Assembly (NCBI GenBank): GCA_021323395.1
Contig: JAJONL010000007.1
Coordinates: 1-63,851, forward strand
Direction of reading: 5' to 3'
Origin: Nitrospira sp.
GTDB lineage: Bacteria > Nitrospirota > Nitrospiria > Nitrospirales > Nitrospiraceae
DNA length: 63,851 bases
Position numbers and translations under genes: made by a program. Numbering within the stretch: the stretch's first letter is position 1; the number at the start of each line of letters is the position of its first letter. Positions 17,028-27,251 of this stretch are shown piece by piece. The notes below the pieces were generated by a model. It searched no databases and was not told the DNA's origin. It worked only from the letters and a program-made list of their open reading frames with translations.

Positions 17028-18374
17028 TCACATTCCGCGAAACATTTGCGCCAATTGCCGCCGGCCACCGGATCCCGACATCACCTTGGCAATTTTTCTG
17101 GCCTGCAAAAACTGTTTGATCAAGCGGTTGACTTCTTGCACGCTCGTCCCGCTGCCGCGCGCAATCCGCTTCTTCCGGCTGCCGTTGATCACCGTATGGT
17201 CGCGCCGTTCCCGTTTGGTCATGGAGTCGATGATGGCTGCGACCCGCTTCATTTCTTTTTCCGGCAACCCATCATTCGTCAGGTCTTTCAACTTTTGGCC
17301 GCCCGGCAACATGCCGAGGATTTGCTCGAACGAACCCAAACGATTCATCTGTCCGAGCTGAGACCGAAAATCCTCCAGCGTGAAGGTGTTGCTGGTCAGC
17401 TTCTTTTGAGCGGCTTCGGCCTCTTCCCGTGTAAATGTTTCCTGGGCCTTTTCGATCAAAGAGAGGACATCGCCCATCCCGAGAATCCGCGAGGCCATCC
17501 GATCCGGATGGAACGGCTCCAGCGCATCGAGCTTCTCTCCCATACCGAGAAACTTGATCGGTTTGCCGGTGACGGCTCGGATCGAGAGCACCGCACCGCC
17601 GCGTGCGTCCCCCTCGACTTTGGTCAGGATGACACCCGTCAGTCCCACCTGCCGGTCGAACTGGCCGGCCATATTGACGGCATCCTGGCCGGTCATGGCA
17701 TCGGCAACCAGCAACACCTCATGGGGAGTTACGGCCTGCTTGACCGCCACGAGTTCGGCCATCAATTCGTCGTCGACGTGCAGGCGTCCGCCGGTGTCCA
17801 GCAGGATGAGGTCGTAGCCCTGTTCTTGGCCGCGCTCCACTCCTCGCTCGCAAATGCGCACCACATCGGCACGGGACGCGTCGACTTGATCGAACCGGTG
17901 CACATCGATGCCCAAATCCTGTCCCAGGCTGGCCAGCTGATCACCGGCCGCAGGCCGGCGCGGATCGGCGGCCACGAGCAACACGCGTTTTCCTTGGCTT
18001 TTGAACAGGCGGGCCAGCTTGCCAGAGGTCGTGGTTTTCCCCGCGCCCTGCAAACCCACCATCATGACAATAGTCGGCGGCCTAGAGGCGAGGCTGATGC
18101 CGGACCGTTCACCGCCCATCATGCCGCGGAGTTCGTCCCAGACGACTTTGACGACCTGATGGCCGGGGGTCAGACTTTTCAGCACTTCCTGACCCACCGC
18201 CTTTTCACGCACGCGATCCAGGAACTCCTTGACGACCTTGAAATTGACGTCCGCCTCAAGCAAGGCGAGACGCACTTCCTTCAACGCCTCAGCGATATTC
18301 TCCTCCGTGAGCGTTCCCTGCCCGCGAAGCTTCTTGAGAATCCGTTCGAATTTTTCGCTCAGCGCGTCAAGCAC
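17028..18374 (-). CDS. ffh: Signal recognition particle GTPase
   Basis: A 448-residue SRP54 protein. N domain (1-90), G domain with GLQGAGKTTT, DTGGR, TKVEGDARGG, and a C-terminal M domain with the SRP-RNA-binding SGTSVQEVNRLIKQF. It delivers nascent inner-membrane proteins to FtsY. The start is a GTG at 18372-18374, the first codon matching the family N-terminus (LDALSEKFE). The promoter at 18462-18489 gives a leader of nearly 100 nt. No 4.5S RNA gene was recognised nearby. Confidence 0.96.
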   Translation of the reverse strand: MLDALSEKFERILKKLRGQGTLTEENIAEALKEVRLALLEADVNFKVVKEFLDRVREKAVGQEVLKSLTPGHQVVKVVWDELRGMMGGERSGISLASRPPTIVMMVGLQGAGKTTTSGKLARLFKSQGKRVLLVAADPRRPAAGDQLASLGQDLGIDVHRFDQVDASRADVVRICERGVERGQEQGYDLILLDTGGRLHVDDELMAELVAVKQAVTPHEVLLVADAMTGQDAVNMAGQFDRQVGLTGVILTKVEGDARGGAVLSIRAVTGKPIKFLGMGEKLDALEPFHPDRMASRILGMGDVLSLIEKAQETFTREEAEAAQKKLTSNTFTLEDFRSQLGQMNRLGSFEQILGMLPGGQKLKDLTNDGLPEKEMKRVAAIIDSMTKRERRDHTVINGSRKKRIARGSGTSVQEVNRLIKQFLQARKIAKVMSGSGGRRQLAQMFRGM

Positions 18375-18461
18375 CAGTCACCAAAGAAAAAGGCCATCGA
18401 AGCCCGGTTCGAGCCAGATCTCCGATCGCCTCGAAAAGTCTCAAAAAATAGCATCGGGCAG

Positions 18462-18489
18462 TCTATAGAACGGGGGGTCGTGAAGTCAA
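18462..18489 (-). promoter_or_regulatory. Predicted sigma70 promoter of ffh
   Basis: Minus strand TTGACT (18484-18489), 16 nt, TATAGA (18462-18467). It lies in the 389-nt divergent gap between ffh and the DUF4321 gene, otherwise free of recognisable genes. Confidence 0.55.
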
Positions 18490-18684
18490 GATATGCGGGC
18501 TCAAACATGACTCGACGCCGGGGCTACCGACGGAGTCTTCTTCCTTTACTATCGACCAATTCAGCCGAATACGACCGGCTCACTTAGCTATTCCACTTCG
18601 CGCATTCATACTCGGGAAAAATGGCAGGACGAAGACCTTTGCCTGTCGCCACATAGCGGATGGTCGCGTCTGGCATGCACTTTG

Positions 18685-18713
18685 TTGACATCATTTTATG
18701 CTTCCGATATGGT
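18685..18713 (+). promoter_or_regulatory. Predicted sigma70 promoter of the DUF4321 gene
   Basis: TTGACA (18685-18690), 17 nt, TATGGT (18708-18713), about 50 nt before the ATG at 18764. Confidence 0.6.
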
Positions 18714-18763
18714 GCCCGACGACGGCAACCGCATCGACCCGTCCACATGAGGAGAGACATCGA

Positions 18764-19024
18764 ATGAGAAAATCGATCGGCGTTCTGCTGATCTTTATCC
18801 TGATCGGCGGCATGCTGGGCGGGATTTTCGGAGAAATTCTTCGAGTGATGGCTCCGAACGGCACCATTCAAAACATTTTCGCCAGCAACTTCTCACCCGG
18901 CATCAACCCTCCGTTGACCATTGATCTGGTCCTTCTCAAACTGACGTTCGGCTTCAGCATTAAGGTCAGCCTGCTCAGCGTGCTGGGAATGTTTCTCGGT
19001 GCCTATCTCTATAAACAGATGTAA
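18764..19024 (+). CDS. DUF4321-like small membrane protein
   Basis: An 86-residue protein with two hydrophobic segments (about 5-27 and 62-84) around a short polar loop. The glycine-rich first segment and the overall layout resemble DUF4321 proteins of unknown function. GAGGAGAG precedes the ATG. It is the only plus-strand gene between ffh and uvrB. Confidence 0.75.
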   Translation: MRKSIGVLLIFILIGGMLGGIFGEILRVMAPNGTIQNIFASNFSPGINPPLTIDLVLLKLTFGFSIKVSLLSVLGMFLGAYLYKQM

Positions 19025-19049
19025 GGGCGATTGTCGCCGGTGATGACCC

Positions 19050-21047
19050 CTACCGTGCCAGTTCGAGCGCCGTCAGCTTCAATGCCCTGATTCGATTCCG
19101 TAGCTCGGCCGCCCGTTCAAACTCCAACTGCTTCGCCGCTGCCTTCATCTCCACTTCCAGCCGCTGCACCAACTGCGCCACATCCTCTTCAGTTTTATAG
19201 GCCGTCGGCGTTTCAGCCGCCATGTCCAGTTGAACGTAATCCAACTCTCCGGTCGCGTATTCGAGCGTGGGAATGCTTTTTTTGATGCTTTCCGGAGTGA
19301 TCCCATGGGCTTCATTGTACAGCTCTTGGATATGACGCCTGCGCTTTGTTTCTTCGATGGCATGCCGCATCGAGTCGGTGACCCTATCGCCGTAAAAAAT
19401 CACGCGCCCCTCCAAGTTTCTCGCCGCGCGTCCAGCGGTTTGAATCAACGACCGATGGGAGCGGAGATACCCTTCCTTGTCCGCATCCAGAATCGCCACT
19501 AAACTGACTTCCGGCAGATCGAGGCCCTCTCGCAACAGATTGATCCCCACCAGCACATCAAAGACGCCTCGCCGGAGGTCGCGAATAATCTCTGCCCGCT
19601 CCAGGGTCTTAATGTCCGAGTGCAGATACCGCACCTTCACCCCGAGGTCGTGATAATACTCCGTGAGGTCTTCGGCCATTCGTTTGGTCAAGGTGGTCAC
19701 CAGGACACGATTGCCCTTGGCCGCTTCCGCACGCACTTCGGCCAACAAGTTATCGACCTGCCCCTTCGCCGATCGCACGTCGATGAGGGGATCCATCAAA
19801 CCGGTCGGCCTGATGATCTGCTCGATCACTTCACCCTTGCCGTGCTCCAACTCATAGGGTCCCGGCGTCGCCGACACGTAGATCACCTGCTTCAGCATCC
19901 GCTCGAACTCGGTAAACTTCAACGGGCGATTATCGACGGCGGACGGCAGCCGGAACCCATAGTCCACGAGCGTCCGTTTCCGCGAAAAGTCGCCTTCGTA
20001 CATGCCGCCGACCTGCGGCACCGTCGCGTGCGACTCGTCGACGATCAACAAAAAGTCCTTGGGAAAATAATCCAACAGGGTCGGCGGAGGATCTCCCGGT
20101 GCGCGACCGCTCAGATGGCGCGAATAGTTCTCGATCCCGTGGCAGTATCCCATGGCGCGAATCATCTCGAGATCGAACTTGGTGCGCTGCTCGATCCGTT
20201 GCGCCTCGAGTAACTGACCGTTTTTCCTGAATGCCGCCACTCGGGCATCCAATTCTTCCTCTATCCCTGTAATCGCACGTTCGTACCGATCCGGAGCAAT
20301 GAGATAGTGTGTATTCGGATAGATGGCGATCTTCGGCAACTTGCCCAATGATTTGCCGGTGAGAGGGTCGATTTCATGAATCGCATCCACGACATCGCCA
20401 AAGAGTTCGATACGCACCGACTTCGCTTCCGACGAAGCCGGAAAGATTTCGATCACATCGCCGCGCGCGCGAAAGGTCCCGCGGTGGAAATCCATGTCAT
20501 TGCGCGCATACTGAATATCGACCAGCTTTGCCAGGATCTTTTCGCGTCGGGTCTCCATCCCCTCTTCGAGGTACACCAACATGTCGTGGTAGACCTCCGG
20601 CGACCCGAGGCCGTATATGCATGAAACCGACGACACGATCAGCACATCGTTGCGCTGCAGCAACGATGTCGTCGCCGCATGGCGCATCTGGTCGATCGCA
20701 TCGTTGATCGAGGCATCCTTCGCAATGTACGTGTCGCTCTGCGGAATATAGGCTTCCGGCTGGTAGTAATCGTAGTAGCTGATGAAGTACTCGACGGCAT
20801 TGTGGGGAAAGAACTGCTTGAATTCCTGGTAGAGCTGACCCGCCAAGGTCTTATTGTGCACGAGGACCAGCGTCGGCTTCTGTACCTGCTCGATTACATT
20901 GGCCATCGTGAAGGTCTTGCCGGATCCCGTGACGCCGAGCAGGACCTGATGCTGTTTCCCGCTCAGGATTCCGGATGTCAGCTTCGTAATGGCTTGTCCC
21001 TGATCACCGCAGGGAATGAATGGAGCTTCGAGTTTGAAAGAGGGCAT
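19050..21047 (-). CDS. uvrB: Excinuclease ABC subunit B
   Basis: A 665-residue UvrB, full length. Walker [10 protein letters not shown], the beta-hairpin region with [15 protein letters not shown], helicase motifs DESHATVPQ and QTAGRAARN, and the C-terminal UVR motif that binds UvrC. It verifies DNA damage after UvrA loading. No LexA-type box was recognised upstream. The uvrA paralogue at 45.2 kb is broken, so the partner UvrA must be elsewhere in the genome. Confidence 0.97.
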   Translation of the reverse strand: MPSFKLEAPFIPCGDQGQAITKLTSGILSGKQHQVLLGVTGSGKTFTMANVIEQVQKPTLVLVHNKTLAGQLYQEFKQFFPHNAVEYFISYYDYYQPEAYIPQSDTYIAKDASINDAIDQMRHAATTSLLQRNDVLIVSSVSCIYGLGSPEVYHDMLVYLEEGMETRREKILAKLVDIQYARNDMDFHRGTFRARGDVIEIFPASSEAKSVRIELFGDVVDAIHEIDPLTGKSLGKLPKIAIYPNTHYLIAPDRYERAITGIEEELDARVAAFRKNGQLLEAQRIEQRTKFDLEMIRAMGYCHGIENYSRHLSGRAPGDPPPTLLDYFPKDFLLIVDESHATVPQVGGMYEGDFSRKRTLVDYGFRLPSAVDNRPLKFTEFERMLKQVIYVSATPGPYELEHGKGEVIEQIIRPTGLMDPLIDVRSAKGQVDNLLAEVRAEAAKGNRVLVTTLTKRMAEDLTEYYHDLGVKVRYLHSDIKTLERAEIIRDLRRGVFDVLVGINLLREGLDLPEVSLVAILDADKEGYLRSHRSLIQTAGRAARNLEGRVIFYGDRVTDSMRHAIEETKRRRHIQELYNEAHGITPESIKKSIPTLEYATGELDYVQLDMAAETPTAYKTEEDVAQLVQRLEVEMKAAAKQLEFERAAELRNRIRALKLTALELAR

Positions 21048-21173
21048 AACTGAATCATCTTAGCATGCGCACCAACCGGAGCGCCGCTGCCCTGACAGCC
21101 GGTTCCGTCATTACTTGCGGGTGCTCAGAGTCAGGCTTATAGCATTGAGGGAGTCGTCAACTTGTATTCTGCC

Positions 21174-21196
21174 GCCGTGACGCTGACCGTCACGGC
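21174..21196. repeat. Inverted repeat upstream of uvrB
   Basis: GCCGTGACG and its complement flank a 5-nt loop in the 229-nt gap between uvrB and the FKBP gene. There is no U-run on either side. A second GC-rich palindrome lies near 21232-21262. Confidence 0.4.
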
Positions 21197-21276
21197 GATT
21201 CGGAAGGCACTACACCGGCGCGGCATGAGCCGGTTGTTCAGCCGGCCGGCCCGCCGGCCTGTGAATACGGAGTCGC

Positions 21277-21813
21277 CTAGGGCGTCTTGCTGTCGGGGAC
21301 GTCCGAGGTGTCGCCCTTTTCCACTTTGACGATATTCACATCGAAGGTGAGCATCTTGCCCGCCAGCGGATGATTGAGATCGATGAGCACTTTCTTTTCA
21401 TCCACTTCCAAGACCTTCACCAACCGATTGTCCGCCGCTTGCAAGATGTCTCCCACCTTCACATCCTTGGGAAGCTTGTCTTTATCGACAGACTGCCGCA
21501 ATTTATTGTTATAGGGACCGTAGGCATCCTGCGCCGCCACGTCGATCCGCCGCTTCTGGCCGGCTTTCATCCCATCGAGGGCTTTCTCCAATCCAGGGAC
21601 AATCTCATGCGCGCCCTGCAGGAACGTGATCGGCGCCTGGCCGACATTGGAGTCGGCCACGCTCTTGTCCGGAAGCGTCAAGGTATATTCCAACGACACC
21701 TTCATGCCATCGGCGATTGCCAGATCGCTTTGTGCATGGACTTGCTCGCTGAATACGTGTCCGCAGCTCATAACTATCAACAGGCTCAGCAATAGGTGAC
21801 GTCCCTGTCTCAT
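21277..21813 (-). CDS. Secreted FKBP-type (SlyD-like) peptidyl-prolyl isomerase
   Basis: A 178-residue protein with a signal peptide (about 1-27, ending VHAQS). It then has a SlyD-like split FKBP domain: VSLEYTLTLPDKSVADSN, ITFLQGAHEIVPGLEKAL, an insert-in-flap segment, and LIDLNHPLAGKMLTFDV. It should catalyse prolyl isomerisation and chaperoning in the periplasm. The ATG at 21813 has a GAGGAGGAG RBS; an upstream ATG at 21846 is not favoured. Confidence 0.9.
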   Translation of the reverse strand: MRQGRHLLLSLLIVMSCGHVFSEQVHAQSDLAIADGMKVSLEYTLTLPDKSVADSNVGQAPITFLQGAHEIVPGLEKALDGMKAGQKRRIDVAAQDAYGPYNNKLRQSVDKDKLPKDVKVGDILQAADNRLVKVLEVDEKKVLIDLNHPLAGKMLTFDVNIVKVEKGDTSDVPDSKTP

Positions 21814-21872
21814 TGACGCTCCTCCTCGATCATGCTTGGCCAGCAATCCCTGCCGGCCAAGCGGCTCCTACA

Positions 21873-23198
21873 CTATTGTCCACGACGTGGCGCGGCAGGG
21901 CGATCAGAACGCCAGCCTCGGCCACCCTGCCTGCCTCTCGAATCCTGCGGCGTCGCATTTGGTCGTTCTCCCATCCGGCGCGGCCGAGCCTCGCGACCAC
22001 GATTATCATGTCTGGAAGGGCCGTTCGATTCAGGCTCATTGACGGGAGGCGGCAACGTCGCCAAGGTAGGCAGCGTCAATCGATTCGTTTGAATCCGCAA
22101 GCGGCGAACCATGGCCAAGTACTCGCGCTCCTCTTGCGGGGACAGAATCAAGAGCGTCGCGCCGGCCCGTTCCGCGCGCCCTGTCCGACCGGTGCGATGG
22201 ACATAGGACGTCGGATTGCCGGGCAACTCATAATGAATGACCTGCGACACAGCCGGCACATCCAGTCCCCGAGCCGCCACATCGGTCGCCACCAGCGATC
22301 GCAGACGCCCTGAGCGGAATGCCGTAAGAGTGCGCTCTCGTTGAGCCTGCGAATGGTTGCCGGTAATTGCGCCCACCGACGCCGGCTCACCACCCAGACG
22401 GGCCGCCAAGCGTTTCACTTTATACTTTTGATCACAAAAGACCATCGACTGCTCGCCGGTCACCGCCTGTTGAATCAGCGTGTGAATCAACTGCACACGC
22501 GAAGATTCGCTCGGCACCACATAGTAGGCATGGGTGATCGTGGTAGGCGTATTCACACCGGGATCCACCGCGGTGCGAGCAGGATTCTTCAACATCGATT
22601 CCGCCAGCGTCAGAATTTCCGGCGAAAAGGTCGCGGAGAACAGCATGGTCTGCCGTTGCTCCGGCAGCAATTTCAGAATACGTTGAATGTCGCGCAAAAA
22701 TCCACGGTCCAACATCTGATCGGCTTCGTCAATGACCACGTACTCAATGCCACGCAGATCCAGATGGCGCGTTCCAGCCACATCCAACAAGCGTCCAGGG
22801 GTTCCGATCACAATCAACGGCGGCTGGCGCAAGGCCCGGTAATGCCGCTCGATGGGAATCCCGCCATACACCGCCAGTGACGTGACCGTCTGCGGAGCAT
22901 ATTTACGGAGTTCCATTTCGATCTGAAGGGCCAACTCACGCGTGGGTGCCAGCACCAGCGCTCGCGGCAATCGTGAAAGGCCAGCAGCCTTCCAGCCTTC
23001 TTTGACTGCCCGTTCGATCAAGGGAATAAGAAACGCCAGCGTTTTCCCGCTCCCGGTTTTGGCCTGAGCCAACAGGTCGCGCCCTTCCAGCGCCAGCGGA
23101 ATAGCGGCCTTTTGAATGGGAGTTGGCGCAGCAAAACCAGCCTGCTGCAGACGGTCAGCGAGAAACGAGGTCAGAGACAATTCGGCAAACGACACCAT
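21873..23198 (-). CDS. DEAD-box ATP-dependent RNA helicase (RhlE-like)
   Basis: A 441-residue helicase. Q motif PTPIQ, motif I AKTGSGKT, Ia PTRELA, II DEAD, III SAT, V ATDVAARGLD and VI HRTGRTGR are intact. The last ~70 residues are Arg/Gly/Pro-rich and probably bind RNA. Such helicases act in ribosome assembly and RNA decay, often at low temperature. It lies downstream of the RRM gene but is separated from it by a terminator hairpin. AGGAG precedes the ATG. Confidence 0.94.
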   Translation of the reverse strand: MVSFAELSLTSFLADRLQQAGFAAPTPIQKAAIPLALEGRDLLAQAKTGSGKTLAFLIPLIERAVKEGWKAAGLSRLPRALVLAPTRELALQIEMELRKYAPQTVTSLAVYGGIPIERHYRALRQPPLIVIGTPGRLLDVAGTRHLDLRGIEYVVIDEADQMLDRGFLRDIQRILKLLPEQRQTMLFSATFSPEILTLAESMLKNPARTAVDPGVNTPTTITHAYYVVPSESSRVQLIHTLIQQAVTGEQSMVFCDQKYKVKRLAARLGGEPASVGAITGNHSQAQRERTLTAFRSGRLRSLVATDVAARGLDVPAVSQVIHYELPGNPTSYVHRTGRTGRAERAGATLLILSPQEEREYLAMVRRLRIQTNRLTLPTLATLPPPVNEPESNGPSRHDNRGREARPRRMGERPNATPQDSRGRQGGRGWRSDRPAAPRRGQ

Positions 23199-23281
23199 AA
23201 CACTTCACTCCTAAATCTCTATCTTGGGAAAACAGGGGCAGCCAATGTGATGGCCCTGCAAACCAGAGAGAGGACAACACG

Positions 23282-23320
23282 GTAAGAAAAACGCAGGGGC
23301 TACCCTAGCGGCAGCCCCTG
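23282..23320 (-). terminator. Rho-independent terminator after the RRM gene
   Basis: On the minus strand CAGGGGCT pairs with AGCCCCTG across a GC-rich loop (23294-23320), followed by CGTTTTTCTT. It lies about 25 nt after the RRM gene stop. Confidence 0.75.
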
Positions 23321-23346
23321 AATAGGTTTTGCAAAACGAACACAGC

Positions 23347-23649
23347 TTAGTGCCGGCCCCCGCCCATGCCACGTCCGCCGCCACCACCGCCGGAGCGGGG
23401 CTCCTGCGGGCGAGCTTCGTTCACGGTCAGGGTGCGGCCACCGAACTGCGTTCCATTCAAGGCGTTAATGGCGGCTTGCGCCTCGGAATCCCCCGACATT
23501 TCCACGAAGCCAAAACCCCGTGATTGGCCCGTAAACTTGTCTGTGATGATGCGCGCTGACGTCACCGCCCCGTGCACCGCGAACAGATCGCTCAATTGCT
23601 GCTCGGTGGTTGAATATGGCAAGCCGCCGACGTAGATCTTCGAACCCAT
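23347..23649 (-). CDS. RRM-domain RNA-binding protein
   Basis: A 100-residue protein with one RRM: RNP2 IYVGGLPY and RNP1 RGFGFVEM, followed by a glycine-rich tail. It resembles cyanobacterial Rbp and other bacterial cold-inducible RRM proteins. AAAGGAGG precedes the ATG. The leader region up to ~23800 (within a 275-nt gap to the next gene) holds no other gene I can see and could be a structured 5' UTR. The neighbouring helicase suggests a shared role in RNA remodelling, which is inference. Confidence 0.93.
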   Translation of the reverse strand: MGSKIYVGGLPYSTTEQQLSDLFAVHGAVTSARIITDKFTGQSRGFGFVEMSGDSEAQAAINALNGTQFGGRTLTVNEARPQEPRSGGGGGGRGMGGGRH

Positions 23650-23924
23650 TGGGTTCCTCCTTTGAGAATATAATGGTGTTGTCTGGGACTCGAGAAAGAA
23701 ACGAGGAAGGAATGGGGCGAAGATGCAAACACAGCGGCAATCTTAGCTCTGGCTTCCGAAATTCCCGGGAAGAACCCAAAACAACATCGATTCGGGCCCT
23801 GTAACTCTTTTTCTACTTCACCACCAAGGCCCTTCGCAATGAAGCACCTTCACTGTATATTACTGAAATTGGAAAGGCAAGCTTGAAAATGCTCGACGAG
23901 AAATGAGGGTTCATGGTCTGTTGC

Positions 23925-24785
23925 CTAATAAGCAGCCGGTGCTGACAATGGACGGCTGGAGTACAAGGGAGCGGCATTGAAATTATCGAAATGAGCCGAT
24001 GCCCCTCCTCGCACCACAAGCCCTACCTGCCCCATCCCGAGGGCCTGGTCCTCGACGGATAGAGCCAGACTCCCGTCAAACACAGTCTCCACGAAATCCT
24101 TACTGATGATGGTATTGCGCTGTACGCGAAGCGTATGCCACTCCACCGGCTTGACCTTGAGCGTGGCGCGCCCAAGCACCGACTCTTTCCCCTCGATTAC
24201 CCTCACCACTTCAATGGCCTTGCGGGCAAGGTCCACAACCGCCGCATAGTAATTGGTGGAATTTTTGAGTCCAAACACGATACCGGCCTGCCCCGTCGTG
24301 GCGCCGGCTGCCTGATGAATACGGATGACTAGGTCGGGGTATTCATACTGAAACCCTTGCGCGACGAGTAATTCCACGCAGGTGGCACATGAAGACATCC
24401 CCCGCACAACATTGGGGGCCGAGGGCGAGGTCGGCTGCGCCTGAATTTTCCATGAGCTATCGGATTGCTCTCCGGCAGCCAGCACCGTGAATCCCTTGGG
24501 AAGCTCGCCCACTTGATCCTTGTCGAACGTCCAGTCGTTGAACAGCTGAGGATTAGCCTGTTGACGTAAATGCTCCGCCTTTTCAGCGGACGTTTCCTTT
24601 GAAACGGCCCACGTTTCTCTGGGTGTGTACATTGACAAGCCCATGACCAGCACCACAGCGACCAGACACGGCACCGCGCATTGAAGGCGCCATCTGAAAG
24701 ACCGGTCACGACGATCACCTGTCCGCCCCTTCCGGACCAACTCATTTTTCTGTGACACGGGAGTATTCCTCCGGGAAGATCTCAC
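23925..24785 (-). CDS. Membrane-anchored protein with a concanavalin/LamG-like fold
   Basis: A 286-residue protein starting at a GTG whose GTGA overlaps the preceding gene's stop. A basic N-terminus precedes one hydrophobic segment (about residues 37-54). The exported part has GEQSDSSWKIQ, YPDLVIRIHQAAGA, GIVFGLKNSTNYYAAVVD and GQVGLVVRGGASAHFDNF, the pattern of laminin-G/DUF1080-type beta-sandwiches. No catalytic residues are recognisable. It probably binds carbohydrate or protein outside the membrane. Function unknown. Confidence 0.7.
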   Translation of the reverse strand: MRSSRRNTPVSQKNELVRKGRTGDRRDRSFRWRLQCAVPCLVAVVLVMGLSMYTPRETWAVSKETSAEKAEHLRQQANPQLFNDWTFDKDQVGELPKGFTVLAAGEQSDSSWKIQAQPTSPSAPNVVRGMSSCATCVELLVAQGFQYEYPDLVIRIHQAAGATTGQAGIVFGLKNSTNYYAAVVDLARKAIEVVRVIEGKESVLGRATLKVKPVEWHTLRVQRNTIISKDFVETVFDGSLALSVEDQALGMGQVGLVVRGGASAHFDNFNAAPLYSSRPLSAPAAY

Positions 24786-25027
24786 AATTTCGGGTGAGAT
24801 GACTTGATCTGAATGATGTCCTGTTGAAACCGATCGCGTTCAGCGAGAATTTTCTTTCGCCGCCATCCGCGCAATGTCCACCATTTTATCTTGTCTATGA
24901 ACGTCACCACTGGCGGAGGAGTGCTCCCGACAGGCCCGTGCTGAAAGTCATATCCTTCATGCGTCCCTTGATTTTGGCGGAATCGCGCATACTGATCGTC
25001 GTAGAGTCCTTTCCCTTGTTCTGCCAT
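24782..25027 (-). CDS. Small hypothetical protein, operon with the downstream gene
   Basis: An 81-residue protein of no recognised family. It has a polar Tyr/Gln-rich first half, then an amphipathic basic stretch (IDKIKWWTLRGWRRKK) and a charged C-terminus. Translational overlap (GTGA) with the following gene supports that it is real. It could associate peripherally with the membrane. Confidence 0.6.
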   Translation of the reverse strand: MAEQGKGLYDDQYARFRQNQGTHEGYDFQHGPVGSTPPPVVTFIDKIKWWTLRGWRRKKILAERDRFQQDIIQIKSSHPKL

Positions 25028-25221
25028 ACGCCCTATCCCTTGCTGACCCTATCCATTTTCATGCGTCGCATGTCGCAAGCTCCATCCTCAATGAAACAGC
25101 CACGCGCGGCCGGAAACCGATAGTACACGGACCCCTCCGCACTCTGCAATGGGACCATTTCCTTGTGTTATAGTGCAGACGCCGTGGCGTATCCGCGCTG
25201 ATTTGAAGACGAGGCCAGTGG

Positions 25222-25659
25222 ATGGATCTTGGTCAACAGCCACCTCGCCGATGGAGCGACACCCTGGCAGGGATGATCTGGTTGCCGCGGTTGATCGACA
25301 AGGTGCGCGCCTTTCAGGCCGGCACCCTGGGCACCTATGCCTATCCCTCCGCCTTGGATCAATCCTTCATGCGTCGGTTCCACTTCACGCCGGCCTTCAT
25401 CGAACCTCTCGTTCGTGAGACGCCATCGGATGACGCCATCGGTGCAGCAGTCCGAGAGCACCTACGCCTGACGGACGAAGAAATAGAACAGCGCTGTGCG
25501 ATATTCCAGGAGAAGTATCGGTTCGCATTGGCGGTACTTGATCGGGATGACGGGTATGTTCGCGGGCTCGGCTATCCCATTCCGCGCTTTCTTCAGGCTC
25601 CACTCTGGCGATGGTACCAGCACTGGTCCGCGCAGAAGGCCTCCGCCACCTCCATCTGA
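25222..25659 (+). CDS. DUF5069-family protein
   Basis: A 145-residue protein with the DUF5069 layout: the IWLPRLIDKVRA segment near the N-terminus and a compact helical remainder ending GYPIPRFLQAP. The function of the family is unknown. Its TGA overlaps the ATG of the M28 peptidase gene (TGATG), so the two may be co-translated. Confidence 0.78.
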   Translation: MDLGQQPPRRWSDTLAGMIWLPRLIDKVRAFQAGTLGTYAYPSALDQSFMRRFHFTPAFIEPLVRETPSDDAIGAAVREHLRLTDEEIEQRCAIFQEKYRFALAVLDRDDGYVRGLGYPIPRFLQAPLWRWYQHWSAQKASATSI

Positions 25660-27251
25660 TGCGATGTAACCGCGCCATGCCGACTGAGTTTCCCTTGCAG
25701 CCAGATGGCCATCTCGTCGCCTCATCCCACACTCGCTGGCTCTTCTTACTGATTATCGGCACGCTGCTGAGTATCGCAACGAATCAGAGTTTCGCAGAGA
25801 CCTCATCCGAGGCACCTACTCCACTTACCCAAGCTCTGCAGCTGATTTCCAGCGACCGCATGCTGGCGGACATCCGTGCATTAACGGGACCGGAATTCAA
25901 TGGACGCCAGACCGGAACCCCCGACGACCTGGCATCCGCCGAGTTTGTTCAAGGACGATTTCTAGATCTGCATGGGGAACGCTCCCCCGGCTCTGCCTCC
26001 GACACCTTGCACGATCGTCTCCCCGACCGAACCTGGCTCCAATCCGCGTCGGCCCGCCACACCACGATCGGTCAGGCTCCCCTCCTGCATCTCTTACTCG
26101 CCACTGGCTCTCCGCCGACCCTCATCGGCACCGATTACCTTCCCATTCTCGATTCTCCCTCTGCGGACCTCCAGGCACCTCTTGTGTTTGTGGGGTACGG
26201 AATTTCTGATCCCGCAGGCGGAATCGACGAATATGCAGGGATGGATGTGCGCAACAAAGTGGTTTTGTTTCTCCGGGGCAAACCGGAGCGATATGGCAAA
26301 TCGGTGTCCCATGCCGACAAGGTGCGCGCGGCCCAAGCACGCGGTGCCATCGGCTTCCTCACCGCTACCGGCCCCATCCTTAATGCCTATGAAACTCGTC
26401 GCGGCATCACAGGCCGGCCAAGCGCATTGTATGGGTTGATGGACTCACATGAAACAATTCCTGGAGCCTGGATCAGTACATCCCTGGCCTCCGCTACTCT
26501 TAATGCCCATCAGCCGGAAGGCGCTGACCGGCTACGCATCTTGCAGCAGCATATCAACGAGAGCCTCACCCCGCGATCGATCACACTTGATGTCGAAGCG
26601 GCCATGCAGTGGAGCAGCGTCCAACGAGACGGCACCCTTCACAACGTCATCTCCATCCTGTCGGGGCAGGACCCGGCCCATCAACATGAGACCATCGTGA
26701 TGGGGGCCCATCGAGATCATTTCGGCCGACAGGGTGGGCTGCTGTTTGCAGGCGCCGACGATAATGCTTCAGGCACGGCGGTGATCTTGGAGGTGGCGCG
26801 AGTGCTTGCCTCGACGGGGACCGGTCTCACACGATCAATCGTGCTGGTGTCGTTCAGCGGGGAAGAACAGGGGCTGCTGGGCTCTAAATTTTACGTCGCT
26901 CACCCGATCGTACCATTGCCCTCAACGGTTGCGATGATCAATGTAGATCACGCTGGAGTCGGGAACGGACGACTCACCGTTGGCGTGACCGGGCTGGAAA
27001 AAACCGTCGCTCAAGAAGCTGGACGGAAATCAGGGCTTGCCGAGCGCCTCGACATTTTTGGCTTCTTTCCCGGTGGAGATCATGTCCCCTTCAAAGAGGC
27101 CGGCATCCCCACCGTTACGATCGTGAGCGGCGGGACCCACCCGCATTTTCATCACCCCACCGATACCGTGGATTCGCTGAGTCCCGACATCCTCACAGCC
27201 GCTGCGCAGTACGTGCTTACGCTGGCCTGGCAACTCGCCGACACTCCCTAG
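25659..27251 (+). CDS. Exported M28-family zinc peptidase with PA-type insert
   Basis: A 530-residue peptidase. After a long polar N-region, a hydrophobic signal/anchor (WLFLLIIGTLLSIA) precedes the exported part. A PA-like insert spans roughly residues 150-300. The M28 dizinc site is visible: HRDHFG, GADDNASG, SFSGEEQGLLGS, NVDHAGVG and HFHHPTDTVDSL. It likely trims peptides in the periplasm. The start is placed at the overlapping ATG (25659); an ATG at 25677 is an alternative and neither has a good Shine-Dalgarno. Confidence 0.88.
   Translation: MRCNRAMPTEFPLQPDGHLVASSHTRWLFLLIIGTLLSIATNQSFAETSSEAPTPLTQALQLISSDRMLADIRALTGPEFNGRQTGTPDDLASAEFVQGRFLDLHGERSPGSASDTLHDRLPDRTWLQSASARHTTIGQAPLLHLLLATGSPPTLIGTDYLPILDSPSADLQAPLVFVGYGISDPAGGIDEYAGMDVRNKVVLFLRGKPERYGKSVSHADKVRAAQARGAIGFLTATGPILNAYETRRGITGRPSALYGLMDSHETIPGAWISTSLASATLNAHQPEGADRLRILQQHINESLTPRSITLDVEAAMQWSSVQRDGTLHNVISILSGQDPAHQHETIVMGAHRDHFGRQGGLLFAGADDNASGTAVILEVARVLASTGTGLTRSIVLVSFSGEEQGLLGSKFYVAHPIVPLPSTVAMINVDHAGVGNGRLTVGVTGLEKTVAQEAGRKSGLAERLDIFGFFPGGDHVPFKEAGIPTVTIVSGGTHPHFHHPTDTVDSLSPDILTAAAQYVLTLAWQLADTP

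Noticed and set aside
17007-18587. A 526-codon frame on the plus strand opposite ffh
   Set aside because: Antisense shadow of ffh; histidine- and glutamine-rich with no family likeness.
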